NCBI RefSeq assembly: GCF_017873675.1
Contig: NZ_JAGGKK010000013.1
Location: forward strand, 57,116-121,115
DNA length: 64,000 nt
Source: Virgibacillus litoralis
GTDB taxonomy: Bacteria > Bacillota > Bacilli > Bacillales > Amphibacillaceae
Direction: 5' to 3'
In this document: positions 47,998-55,796 of the stretch, one piece after another
Numbering within the stretch: position 1 is the stretch's first letter
How the letters are laid out: each line of letters opens with the position of its first letter
Program-made: the position numbers and the translations under genes
Notes under the pieces: generated by a model
The model's database searches: none
The model's input: the letters and a program-made list of their open reading frames with translations, nothing else
What the model was told of the DNA's origin: nothing

Positions 47998-48582
47998 CTA
48001 AAAATAAAGCTTATCTATTACTTCTAAATAGTTAACTCTTGCCTGATAGTGAAATGGAATTACATATCCTTTTTCTCTGATGGTTTCATATGGTATTGAC
48101 TTTTTCCCACCATTAAACTGCTTATCCCAGAGTGGAATGAAGGATTCAGCAGGCATATAATATGTTTCATTATATACTGCGAAGCGAATTATTAAAAAGC
48201 TAACGCCTCCGTGATCAATTATCGATTTCATATGCTTTATTTGGTGTTCATGTATATTCGCAAGCGGAAATCGCGTTTTATTTTTCGTTTCCTTTGCCTC
48301 AAAATCAACATATTTGTGTTTATATATACCATTATAGTCAGTTGTAGATGCTTGTTTAAAATAGCCTTCAGTTATGACAGCAGCACTCCGTTTAGGATAA
48401 TGTACATTTACTATTTGTACAGGTGTTGGCTTTTTATGAATAATTGCTTTATCTCTATCCAGGTAATAGGTATTTGTCGCATTTATATCATCCTCCAGCG
48501 TCATCCCACGGTTACTAAAACCAAGCTTAGGATCTGACGATTGTTGTTTCACGTTATTCTTTTTTCCGTTTGGATAATTCAT
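47998..48582 (-). CDS. recU: Holliday junction resolvase RecU
   Basis: A 194-residue nuclease that resolves Holliday junctions in recombination and chromosome segregation. The active-site D/E-x-K set lies in DYNGIYKHKYVDFEAKET at about residues 81-98. RFPLANIHEHQIKHM (near 105) is the conserved following segment. The ATG at 48582 is preceded by AAGGGGGAAA on the minus strand, so the longer frame to 48612 is rejected. It is co-transcribed with ponA. Confidence 0.93.
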   Translation of the reverse strand: MNYPNGKKNNVKQQSSDPKLGFSNRGMTLEDDINATNTYYLDRDKAIIHKKPTPVQIVNVHYPKRSAAVITEGYFKQASTTDYNGIYKHKYVDFEAKETKNKTRFPLANIHEHQIKHMKSIIDHGGVSFLIIRFAVYNETYYMPAESFIPLWDKQFNGGKKSIPYETIREKGYVIPFHYQARVNYLEVIDKLYF

Positions 48583-48689
48583 TATTTTCCCCCTTGCATA
48601 TTTAAATATCATACCAAAAATACTACAAGATGATAACTATTAAAAAATTTGGCATTCATTAAAGGGATTTTTATGAAAGTTTTTGGTGT

Positions 48690-48725
48690 TATCTTAGCAG
48701 ATAAGAAAGTATTTATCTTTCTTGT
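48690..48725. repeat. Small palindromic repeat (family D), member 4
   Basis: GCAGATAAGAAAGTATTTAT is a variant of the family core, with AGATAA / TTATCT arms. It lies in the yppC leader, between recU and yppC. Confidence 0.45.
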
Positions 48726-48762
48726 TTGTAAAATCAAACAGACATCTGAAAGAGGTGCTATT

Positions 48763-49716
48763 ATGAATCCCAAACTAAGAAATAATGATTATCTCTATTA
48801 TATTATAAATAAGACAAATCAGCATAACACCGATAACATTTCCCGAACAAAAGCATATCAAAACTTTTATATGGAGTTTAATGAGATAAAATGGGCATTC
48901 ATTGCAAGTATGGTATCCCGGAATGCTGGATGGAATATGACAGATTTATTTTTATCCCCATTTCAAAAAATTCTTTCAAGTGACCAAAACAAGCAATTGT
49001 TTATGACATATGAACGAGCAAACTGGCTGATTTTTTCTGATGCGTACCCACAGTTGCTTGTTTATAAACTTTCGATTCAATTAAACAGATCAATGTTCCA
49101 TCTATTACCAAATTTAAATGTATCACAGTTTATGGTTCAAGAATGGAATAATTATTGGAAAGATAATGATAAAGAAAGACTTATGATTGCCTTAATAATT
49201 AATGAACAGAATATAATACAAAAACCTGTCATTCAACAGTCTTATTTTAAGTATCATATTTTTTTACGACTGCCATACCTATTACAAGATTTTTTATTTA
49301 TGAATGCTATTATTTTACCCACAAGAAAAAGCCTTTTATATGGTACATACGTACATGATTTCACAAACCTTTCAAAACGTATCGATTTAGGAAAGCGTAT
49401 AGCGTCCATCATGTTTAAACCAATGATTTATGATCGGTTGCTTGAATTTGCCCATTCAATTGAACATACCGGTTCTCGCTGGGATTATGAACAATTTCTT
49501 GGAAAACAGTTCGAAAAAGGACCTTTATTACGAACTGTGTATCCAGTAATCACTCATCAAGATATTATTCGATTGGATTGGTATAAAAGAGGGGGGATAA
49601 AGAAAAAATGGATGGAAAGCTCAGAAGACAATTTGAATTCAGACGTCAGCCAGTCATTCTACAAAAGAAGAGAATTACTTTATGCCTATTATCACTTAAG
49701 AAATAGCATTAAATAG
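48763..49716 (+). CDS. yppC: YppC-like protein (DUF2515)
   Basis: A 317-residue protein without signal peptide or clear membrane helix, matching the DUF2515 family YppC by position, length and the FNEIKWAFIASMVSRNAGWN segment near residue 40. The function is unknown. ATG at 48763 follows GAAAGAGGTG. An open frame extends to 48649 but carries repeat DNA, so the longer version is unlikely. It is divergent from recU. Confidence 0.82.
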   Translation: MNPKLRNNDYLYYIINKTNQHNTDNISRTKAYQNFYMEFNEIKWAFIASMVSRNAGWNMTDLFLSPFQKILSSDQNKQLFMTYERANWLIFSDAYPQLLVYKLSIQLNRSMFHLLPNLNVSQFMVQEWNNYWKDNDKERLMIALIINEQNIIQKPVIQQSYFKYHIFLRLPYLLQDFLFMNAIILPTRKSLLYGTYVHDFTNLSKRIDLGKRIASIMFKPMIYDRLLEFAHSIEHTGSRWDYEQFLGKQFEKGPLLRTVYPVITHQDIIRLDWYKRGGIKKKWMESSEDNLNSDVSQSFYKRRELLYAYYHLRNSIK

Positions 49717-49748
49717 AAAAAGGATTTGTATGATACAAACCCTTTTCT
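49717..49748. terminator. Bidirectional terminator between yppC and sspM
   Basis: GAAAAAGGATTTGTAT / ATACAAACCCTTTTC with a short loop serves the convergent genes. Confidence 0.85.
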
Positions 49749-49753
49749 AAAGA

Positions 49754-49858
49754 TTATGTTGATGGACGATTTGGACCATCTAACTTTTTATCTCCTGTAT
49801 GATTTCGCTTCTTTTGTCGGTCATTTTCTGCTTTTTGTTGGGATTTCTTTTTCACCAT
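49754..49858 (-). CDS. sspM: Small acid-soluble spore protein SspM
   Basis: A 34-residue, very basic and polar protein beginning MVKKKSQQKAEND and ending KKLDGPNRPST. That ending matches the C-terminus of B. subtilis SspM, and the length is the same. SspM is a minor SASP made in the forespore. A strong AAAGGAGGTG site lies 5 bases before the ATG on the minus strand. It sits in the recU-yppC-yppE neighbourhood, as in B. subtilis. It is convergent with yppC. Confidence 0.88.
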   Translation of the reverse strand: MVKKKSQQKAENDRQKKRNHTGDKKLDGPNRPST

Positions 49859-50006
49859 ATTGACACCTCCTTTCCATTTAGTTTGTCTATATATCAGCGA
49901 AACTACACTTGTTTTGCCATATTTCTTCTAGTTTTGTCGAAGGGGAAGGGATGACTAAATATTCCTCGAAAATGTAATTAATACTTATATAAAAAGGGTG
50001 GTTGTT

Positions 50007-50267
50007 ATGGCAATTATTAAGGATATGAATCAGAAGGTTCATGGAATAGATAAAAGGAAATTTAGAAATTCAATCGGGGATTTAGCTGATCAATTAAGAC
50101 TGATTGAACAAAAAATTACGATGGGAACAGATAATAGCATAGACTTCAATTTCCAGGAACAACAAAAAGAAATTAATCGCGTGTATTCATCTGTCCAAAA
50201 AATCACGAAAAGAGATAAGCTTCTAATGTCCAATTATGCACCGAAAGCTAAAAAAAGATTATCCTAA
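50007..50267 (+). CDS. yppD: YppD-like small protein
   Basis: An 86-residue basic helical protein (NSIGDLADQLRLIEQKI, then a Lys/Arg-rich end). No domain is recognised. The name is given for its position between yppC and yppE. The ATG at 50007 follows AAAGGGTGG; the GTG at 49998 overlaps that site. The function is unknown. Confidence 0.6.
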   Translation: MAIIKDMNQKVHGIDKRKFRNSIGDLADQLRLIEQKITMGTDNSIDFNFQEQQKEINRVYSSVQKITKRDKLLMSNYAPKAKKRLS

Positions 50268-50341
50268 TATGTGCTTATTTGAATTAGTAATGATAAAATG
50301 TACCTGTTAGAAAATATTTTTATAAAGGCAGGACAGTTTTT

Positions 50342-50704
50342 ATGGAATTGGAATTACAAACAAAGCAATTTAAAGAACATGTAGATAAATTAAAAGAAAG
50401 ATACGAAAAAAATAACCCACCTGAGAATAAAAAAGATAAAGAATTTTTTCTTATGGTAAAAGAATATACAGCACCTATATATTTATTCTTAGAGGAATGG
50501 GAAGAAAGTACACTTCAAGTTGTTAAGGATCGTAAAGTTAATATCCATCCTCAGCAGGTAACTTCTACAAAGGAAAATATGGAGTTATTATTAATGCATA
50601 GTTTCTACATCGATGCAAAGAGAAAAAGGTACATGGAATTAAATCATTCAGTACTCTATGTATTGGATCAATTATTAAGAGAGCTTAAGCATAATAACAT
50701 GTAA
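50342..50704 (+). CDS. yppE: YppE-like protein (DUF1798)
   Basis: A 120-residue helical-bundle protein matching the DUF1798 family by size, position and the EEWEES...HPQQV...LLLMHSFY...KRYMELNHSVLYVLDQLL pattern. Structures of the B. subtilis family member show a four-helix bundle, but no function is known to me. It lies between yppD and cdd. Confidence 0.8.
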   Translation: MELELQTKQFKEHVDKLKERYEKNNPPENKKDKEFFLMVKEYTAPIYLFLEEWEESTLQVVKDRKVNIHPQQVTSTKENMELLLMHSFYIDAKRKRYMELNHSVLYVLDQLLRELKHNNM

Positions 50705-50770
50705 AAACTTTACAAGACCAGCTTTATCTATTATAATTACCTTCCATTTAGTGTGAAGGGGGAACATGGT

Positions 50771-51172
50771 ATGAGTGAAAAAGAATTGATTCAAGAGGCA
50801 ATTACTATTCGAAATAAAGCATACGTTCCATACTCAAAATTCCCTGTAGGAGCTGCATTGTTAACCAAATCAGGTAAAGTATATACAGGATGTAATATTG
50901 AAAATGCAGCATATCCTGTAAGTTGCTGCGCTGAACGAGTAGCAATCTTTAAAGCAATTGCAGATGGTGAACGTGAATTCAAAGAAATGGCAGTAGTAGC
51001 TGATACTAAACGGCCCGTACCTCCTTGTGGTTCATGTCGGCAGGTAATGAGCGAATTTTTTGATAGTAAATTAACAGTCCATTTAACAAACTTACATAAT
51101 GATATTAAATCCGTTACGATGGATGAACTATTGCCTTTTTCTTTTCAGCCAGAAGATTTAACCGAAAAATAG
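50771..51172 (+). CDS. cdd: Cytidine deaminase
   Basis: A 133-residue zinc enzyme that deaminates cytidine and deoxycytidine in pyrimidine salvage. Zinc is bound by C53, C86 and C89, with catalytic E55 in SCCAERVA and the pair in PPCGSCRQVM. The short homotetrameric form fits. ATG at 50771 follows AAGGGGGAA. In B. subtilis cdd lies beside era, so its place between yppE and gpsB is a rearrangement or a second copy. Confidence 0.95.
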   Translation: MSEKELIQEAITIRNKAYVPYSKFPVGAALLTKSGKVYTGCNIENAAYPVSCCAERVAIFKAIADGEREFKEMAVVADTKRPVPPCGSCRQVMSEFFDSKLTVHLTNLHNDIKSVTMDELLPFSFQPEDLTEK

Positions 51173-51175
51173 ATC

Positions 51176-51209
51176 AAAATGGAGCTGTTACTTTCAGCTT
51201 CATTTTTTT
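51176..51209 (+). terminator. Intrinsic terminator after cdd
   Basis: AAATGGAGCTG / CAGCTTCATTT (one mismatch) is followed by seven Ts. Confidence 0.8.
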
Positions 51210-51240
51210 GCAGTAAGAATACTTTCTTGCTGCAAAAGAG
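51205..51240. repeat. Small palindromic repeat (family D), member 5
   Basis: TTTTGCAGTAAGAA, TAC, then TTTCTTGCTGCAAAA. The reverse complement reads GCAGCAAGAAAGTATTCTTA, close to the family core. Confidence 0.6.
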
Positions 51241-51485
51241 TAATTAAGACTTATATTAAAGCTTGCATTCCAAAGTATAAGATGTACTACATAAGAATCC
51301 ATTTAACGGATGCCAAGTCCTAACATTTTATTAACCCAAAAGACAAGTTCACCTAATAATGTTATACTATGGTTAAGGAAGAAATCATGCATAAATTAAA
51401 GGGACAAACAATACAATTAAAATTGACATTTACTTATTAATCACTAGTAGAGAAAAACAATTAAAAAAGTATGAGGTGACTTTAA

Positions 51486-51788
51486 ATGAATACTAATCGC
51501 ATTCAGCTCAATGGAAAAGAAATTCTGGAAAAAGAGTTTAAAACAGCAATGCGTGGCTACCATCAGGAAGAAGTTGATGAGTTTCTTGATACAGTCATTC
51601 AGGATTATGAAGCATATGAACAAGAAATAGAGAAATTAAAGCAGGAAAACGACCGACTAAAGAAACAGTCTGATCAAACTAGAACTAGAACTGCAACAAC
51701 TCCAAACCATCAAGTAAATTATGACATCTTAAAACGCTTATCCAATCTTGAGAAATCGGTCTTTGGCAAAAAATACGCTGATTCCTAA
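51486..51788 (+). CDS. gpsB: Cell division protein GpsB
   Basis: A 100-residue DivIVA-like protein that shuttles between septum and side wall and regulates penicillin-binding protein 1. The N-terminal domain has the [18 protein letters not shown] signature at about residues 19-36. A coiled coil follows (about 37-65), then a short C-terminal helix. Its partner ponA lies 4 kb away. It is followed by rnpB, as in B. subtilis. Confidence 0.95.
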   Translation: MNTNRIQLNGKEILEKEFKTAMRGYHQEEVDEFLDTVIQDYEAYEQEIEKLKQENDRLKKQSDQTRTRTATTPNHQVNYDILKRLSNLEKSVFGKKYADS

Positions 51789-51849
51789 ATTTAGTTTTTT
51801 TTACCAATGAAGTAGGCTTGTGAATATGTTATAATTTAGTTACTAAAAA

Positions 51850-52250
51850 AGTTGAGTACTCACGTAATCGCTGTATATTTAGTATGCAGAGGAAAGTCCA
51901 TGCTCACACAAGCTGAGACGTTTGTAGTGTTCGTGCCTGACGAAATCATAAGTCAGGATAACCTGATTGGGTTAATGGCAGTGGAAAATCCTAACTCTTA
52001 TGACATGGATTAATACACTTGAAAGTGCCACAGTGACGTAGTCGGAGTGGAAACATTCCGAGTGGAACGCGGTAAACCCCACGAGTGAGCAACCCAAATA
52101 TTGGTAGGGGCATCCTTGATTAGGGAAATTGAACCGAAAAAGGGACAAGTAATATATTGCTTGTAGATAGATGATTACGACCAATGTACAAGGTTGACCA
52201 CCGTTTGAGTACATTGGAACAGAACATGGCTTACCGAGTATTCAATGGTC
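51850..52250 (+). ncRNA. rnpB: RNase P RNA, class B
   Basis: The catalytic RNA of RNase P, which trims tRNA 5' ends. Conserved blocks in order: GTAATCGCTG, GAGGAAAGTCCATGCTC, AGTGTTCGTGCC, GAAAGTGCCACAGTGACG, GTGGAACGCGGTAAACCCC, GTAGGGGCAT, GTAGATAGATGATT and GGAACAGAACATGGCTTA. The ends pair (TTGAGTACT with GAGTATTCAA). The layout is the Bacillus B type. The exact 5' and 3' ends are estimates. It lies after gpsB, as in B. subtilis. Confidence 0.96.
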
Positions 52251-52262
52251 TATACGTAAATT

Positions 52263-52304
52263 AACAAACCTTTCTGATTGTCTTAATTAGGAAGGTTTTT
52301 TGTT
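52263..52304 (+). terminator. Intrinsic terminator after rnpB
   Basis: AACAAACCTT / AAGGTTTTTTGTT outer arms with CT / AG inside, followed by a T-rich end. Confidence 0.8.
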
Positions 52305-52985
52305 GTGGAAGAAACTATAATAAGAATTCAACTTTCGTAACGTAAAATGAATGCATAAACCTTGAAAGGATAATAAAGGTTGAAGAAACACTACTTGAGT
52401 TGACTTTGGATCAATGGTACATATTTGATATAAACTACGAACTAGTGGTTGTGTGTGTGCAGTAACACCGCTACGGAAATACACTTCGCGCACCTAGGGC
52501 GGCTGTTGAGCCCTCTTCGTGCTGACGCACTCAGATGTCTCATCTAGGCCTATCCTCCCCCAGGAGTCTACGTGTATTTCCTGCGCTGGGATTTGCTCGT
52601 TATAACTTGATAAAATATAACAAACTATACATTGTGATGGATAAAAAGTAAAAATTATTAAATCATTTAAACTAGCAGCTGGAATATGCGAGACTCCTGT
52701 GGGAAGAACAAGCTAGGCACTTGCTCACGGAAAGGGCATATTCCAGCTCGTGGTTAGAGAAACTTACAAATTTCACTCGTTCGCCGTTTATATCTTATAG
52801 GTACGAAAAACTTTTATCAATGTTGTCAAGGCAGCAAGTAAAAACGTTTGAAATTTTCAAAATAGCTGTTTGAGCTTATTCTATAGATGCGAAAGATGAG
52901 TAATCCTAGACTTAGTTTTCTATTAGTAATTTTAAAATGATATGGTAAACTATAACTAATTCTTGGAAATGAAAGGACTAAATGT
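52305..52985. other. Non-coding region between rnpB and ypsC
   Basis: About 680 bases without a gene. Positions 52430-52798 are copy 2 of the composite palindromic element. The remaining flanks (52305-52429 and 52799-52985) show no feature I recognise apart from the ypsC ribosome binding site AAAGGA. Confidence 0.6.
52430..52798 (-). repeat. Composite palindromic element, copy 2
   Basis: Inverted relative to copy 1 (15290-15705). The ACTCCTGGGGGA-bearing module comes first (about 52474-52583). The other module follows, with perfect AGCTGGAATATGC / GCATATTCCAGCT ends (52677-52748). It lacks 39 bases of the left module of copy 1, at a point flanked by GCC in copy 1. The matching AT-rich spacer shows the whole composite was copied as a unit. 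Confidence 0.85.
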
Positions 52986-54113
52986 ATGACACAAGAGGTA
53001 ACATTAATCGCAACAGCTGCTATGGGACTTGAATCTATAGTAGCAAATGAAGTAAAACAGCTCGGCTATGAAGTAGAAGTCGAAAACGGTAAAGTAGTAT
53101 TTCAAGCACCAGTGTCTGCAATTCCCAGGTGTAACTTGTGGTTACGAACAGGGGATCGTGTGAAACTGAAGGTAGGTGTATTCAAGGTATCTACATTCGA
53201 TGAATTATTTGAATCAACAAAGGCTCTGCCATGGGAACAATATATTATGGAAGATGGTAAGTTTCCTGTTTCAGGTAAATCTGTAAAATCTACATTATTT
53301 AGCGTTCCAGACTGTCAGGCTATCGTTAAAAAAGCAATAGCTGAACGGTTAAAATTAAAATATGGTGTCGCTTCAACAATGCCGGAAACCGGCTCATTAT
53401 ACAAAGTAGAAGTCGCGATTTATAAGGATGAAGCAATACTAACATTAGATACATCAGGTGCTGGGTTACATAAAAGAGGATACCGTGTTGGACAAGGTGA
53501 AGCCCCACTTAAGGAAACAATGGCTGCAGCACTCTTGAAGCTAACGAATTGGAAGCCAGAGCAGCCTTTAATAGATCCATTTTGCGGATCTGGTACAATC
53601 CCGATTGAAGCAGCATTAATTGGTCAAAATATTGCTCCTGGGTTTAATCGTGAATTCGCCTCTGAAAACTGGCCATTCGTCAAAGACCAGTATTGGGAAG
53701 AAGCTTTTCAAGAGGCTGAAGATAAAGCAAACTATGATCAAAAATTGGATATCACGGGATCTGACATTGACCATAAAATGATCAAAGTTGCGAACGACAA
53801 CGCTAAGGAAGCTGGGTTAGGAGATCTAATTTCATGGAAACAAATGCAAGTAAAGGATTTGTTCTTACGAAAAGAGAATGGGTATATTGTAGGTAATCCC
53901 CCATATGGCCAACGTATTGGAGATCAGGAAGGCGCAGCAAAAATATACCAGAATTTGGGCAATGTAATGAAACAGCATCCAACTTGGAGTGTATATATAT
54001 TAACTGCATATGAAGCATTCGAAAAAGAATACGGACAAAAGGCTACTAAAAAGCGGAAACTATTCAACGGGTTCATCCAAACAAATTATTATCAGTATTT
54101 TGGCAAGAGATAA
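52986..54113 (+). CDS. ypsC: YpsC, RlmL-like 23S rRNA N2-guanine methyltransferase
   Basis: A 375-residue protein with an N-terminal ferredoxin-like/THUMP RNA-binding part (residues about 1-160) and a C-terminal SAM methyltransferase domain. The motifs are DPFCGSGTIPIEAA near 198 and NPPYGQR near 304, the latter typical of N-methyltransferases acting on guanine. The family methylates 23S rRNA; the exact site is not inferable here. Ribosome binding site AAAGGA. It follows rnpB as in B. subtilis. Confidence 0.92.
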   Translation: MTQEVTLIATAAMGLESIVANEVKQLGYEVEVENGKVVFQAPVSAIPRCNLWLRTGDRVKLKVGVFKVSTFDELFESTKALPWEQYIMEDGKFPVSGKSVKSTLFSVPDCQAIVKKAIAERLKLKYGVASTMPETGSLYKVEVAIYKDEAILTLDTSGAGLHKRGYRVGQGEAPLKETMAAALLKLTNWKPEQPLIDPFCGSGTIPIEAALIGQNIAPGFNREFASENWPFVKDQYWEEAFQEAEDKANYDQKLDITGSDIDHKMIKVANDNAKEAGLGDLISWKQMQVKDLFLRKENGYIVGNPPYGQRIGDQEGAAKIYQNLGNVMKQHPTWSVYILTAYEAFEKEYGQKATKKRKLFNGFIQTNYYQYFGKR

Positions 54114-54126
54114 GGGGGAATTCAAT

Positions 54127-55626
54127 GTGGATAATATAGCACAAGCTCAAAAGGACTTCAAAGAATTATTAAATGAACTAGATGTTTATCGTGAAGCAAT
54201 TACCCTAACACAATGGGATATGCGTACAAAAATTCCCAAAAAGGGAGTAGAGCAACGTTCGGAAGTAGTTGGTTTTTTATCTGAGAAAGTACATCAACTT
54301 GAAACATCAGAAAAGATGAAATATTTTATTGATCTTTTAAAAGACAATACCGAAGATGAAATCGTTAGAAAGACTGTAAAAGAATGCGAAGAAATATATG
54401 AACGAAATCGAAAAATCCCCAATGATGAATTCAAGGAATATGTAATGCTTCAGTCTAGATCAGAGTCCATCTGGCAGGAAGCACGAGAGACAGATAATTT
54501 CTCTCTTTTTCAACCTTATCTGGAGGAGTTAGTCGCATATAATCAAAGGTTTGCAGCGTATTGGGGTTATGAGGATAATATCTATGATGCTCTTTTACAT
54601 AATTATGAACCTGGCGTTACAACTGAAACGCTTGATAAAGTATTCCCTGAAGTTAGAAAATCCTTATCGTCGTTATTGAACAAAATAAACCAGAGCAGCC
54701 ATAAGCCGGATCCTGCTGTCTTAATAGGACATTTCCCTAAAAAAAACCAGGAAGACTTTACTATTAAGATTTTAGAGCAAATGGGTTATGATTTCTCTTC
54801 AGGACGTCTTGATGAAACTGTACATCCATTTGCCATCTCATTAAATATGAATGATGTACGTATAACCACTCGTTATGACGAAGAAGACTTTCGAACAGCT
54901 ATTTTTGGTACGATTCACGAAGGCGGACATGCCTTATATGAACAAAACATTAGCAAGAAACTAATTAATACACCGTTAGCAACCGGCACTTCCATGGGGA
55001 TACATGAATCACAGTCACTGTTCTGGGAAAACTTTGTGGGAAGAAATAAGTCTTTTTGGGATAGTAATTACGAGTTATTTCAGTCATATGCACCAAAGCA
55101 TTTCCAGCACCTTCCATTACGTGAATTTTACAGTGCTGTTAATGAAGTGAAACCATCATTAATTCGAATTGAAGCAGATGAGCTAACCTATTCACTTCAT
55201 ATTATGATTCGATATGAACTAGAAAAGGCATTAATTAATAATGAAATTAGTGTTAGTGATTTACCACATCTCTGGAACGAAAAGATGGAGGAATACCTTG
55301 GAATAAAACCACCAACTGACAGAGAGGGAGTCTTACAGGATATTCACTGGTCCGGAGGTGATTTCGGTTATTTCCCTTCCTATGCGTTAGGCTATATGTA
55401 TGCAGCACAGTTTCATAACACAATGAAGACTAAGATGAATGTAGATGATTTAATAAAAAATAATCAGTTTGATCAAATACGCAATTGGCTGACAGAGAAT
55501 ATTCATCAGTATGGGAAAATGAAAAAACCACTTGAAATAATCGAAGATGTAACAAAGGAAGAATTAAATCCGGATTATCTTGTGAATTATCTGACAAATA
55601 AATACACCAAATTATATAATCTTTAA
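54127..55626 (+). CDS. ypwA: Carboxypeptidase Taq (M32 family)
   Basis: A 499-residue zinc metallocarboxypeptidase of family M32. HEGGH at 264-268 is the zinc-binding motif. GTSMGIHESQSLFWEN near 290 supplies the third ligand region, and the all-helical make-up fits. The start is GTG at 54127 after AGGGGGAA; the frame is open further upstream inside ypsC and that extension is rejected. The length is that of B. subtilis YpwA. Confidence 0.93.
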   Translation: MDNIAQAQKDFKELLNELDVYREAITLTQWDMRTKIPKKGVEQRSEVVGFLSEKVHQLETSEKMKYFIDLLKDNTEDEIVRKTVKECEEIYERNRKIPNDEFKEYVMLQSRSESIWQEARETDNFSLFQPYLEELVAYNQRFAAYWGYEDNIYDALLHNYEPGVTTETLDKVFPEVRKSLSSLLNKINQSSHKPDPAVLIGHFPKKNQEDFTIKILEQMGYDFSSGRLDETVHPFAISLNMNDVRITTRYDEEDFRTAIFGTIHEGGHALYEQNISKKLINTPLATGTSMGIHESQSLFWENFVGRNKSFWDSNYELFQSYAPKHFQHLPLREFYSAVNEVKPSLIRIEADELTYSLHIMIRYELEKALINNEISVSDLPHLWNEKMEEYLGIKPPTDREGVLQDIHWSGGDFGYFPSYALGYMYAAQFHNTMKTKMNVDDLIKNNQFDQIRNWLTENIHQYGKMKKPLEIIEDVTKEELNPDYLVNYLTNKYTKLYNL

Positions 55627-55631
55627 TATGC

Positions 55632-55661
55632 AAAAACAGGGGAAGCTCCCCTGTTTTTTTA
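55632..55661 (+). terminator. Intrinsic terminator after ypwA
   Basis: AAAACAGGGGA / TCCCCTGTTTT is followed by more Ts. Confidence 0.92.
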
Positions 55662-55719
55662 GGCAGTTAAGAATTCTCTCTCCTACTGAATAAACGCAAT
55701 TAAAGATTGCACTGCAAAG

Positions 55720-55770
55720 TATAAGGGGTTCTATTGAAAAGCAATATACGCTTTTATAGAACCCCTTTAA
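55720..55770. terminator. Nested hairpin at the end of the oxidase operon
   Basis: TAAGGGGTTCTAT / ATAGAACCCCTTTA outer arms and an inner AAAAGC / GCTTTT stem. The T tract is weak on both strands. It is the likely end of the minus-strand cba operon. Confidence 0.5.
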
Positions 55771-55796
55771 TAATAAGTTTTTCTAATGTAGCATTA

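Larger units (their letters stand above)
51173..51485. other. Gap between cdd and gpsB
   Basis: No gene is seen. It holds the cdd terminator, a near-perfect palindromic member of family D (51205-51240), and AT-rich DNA with TTATACTATGG near 51361 that may be part of the gpsB promoter. Confidence 0.4.
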
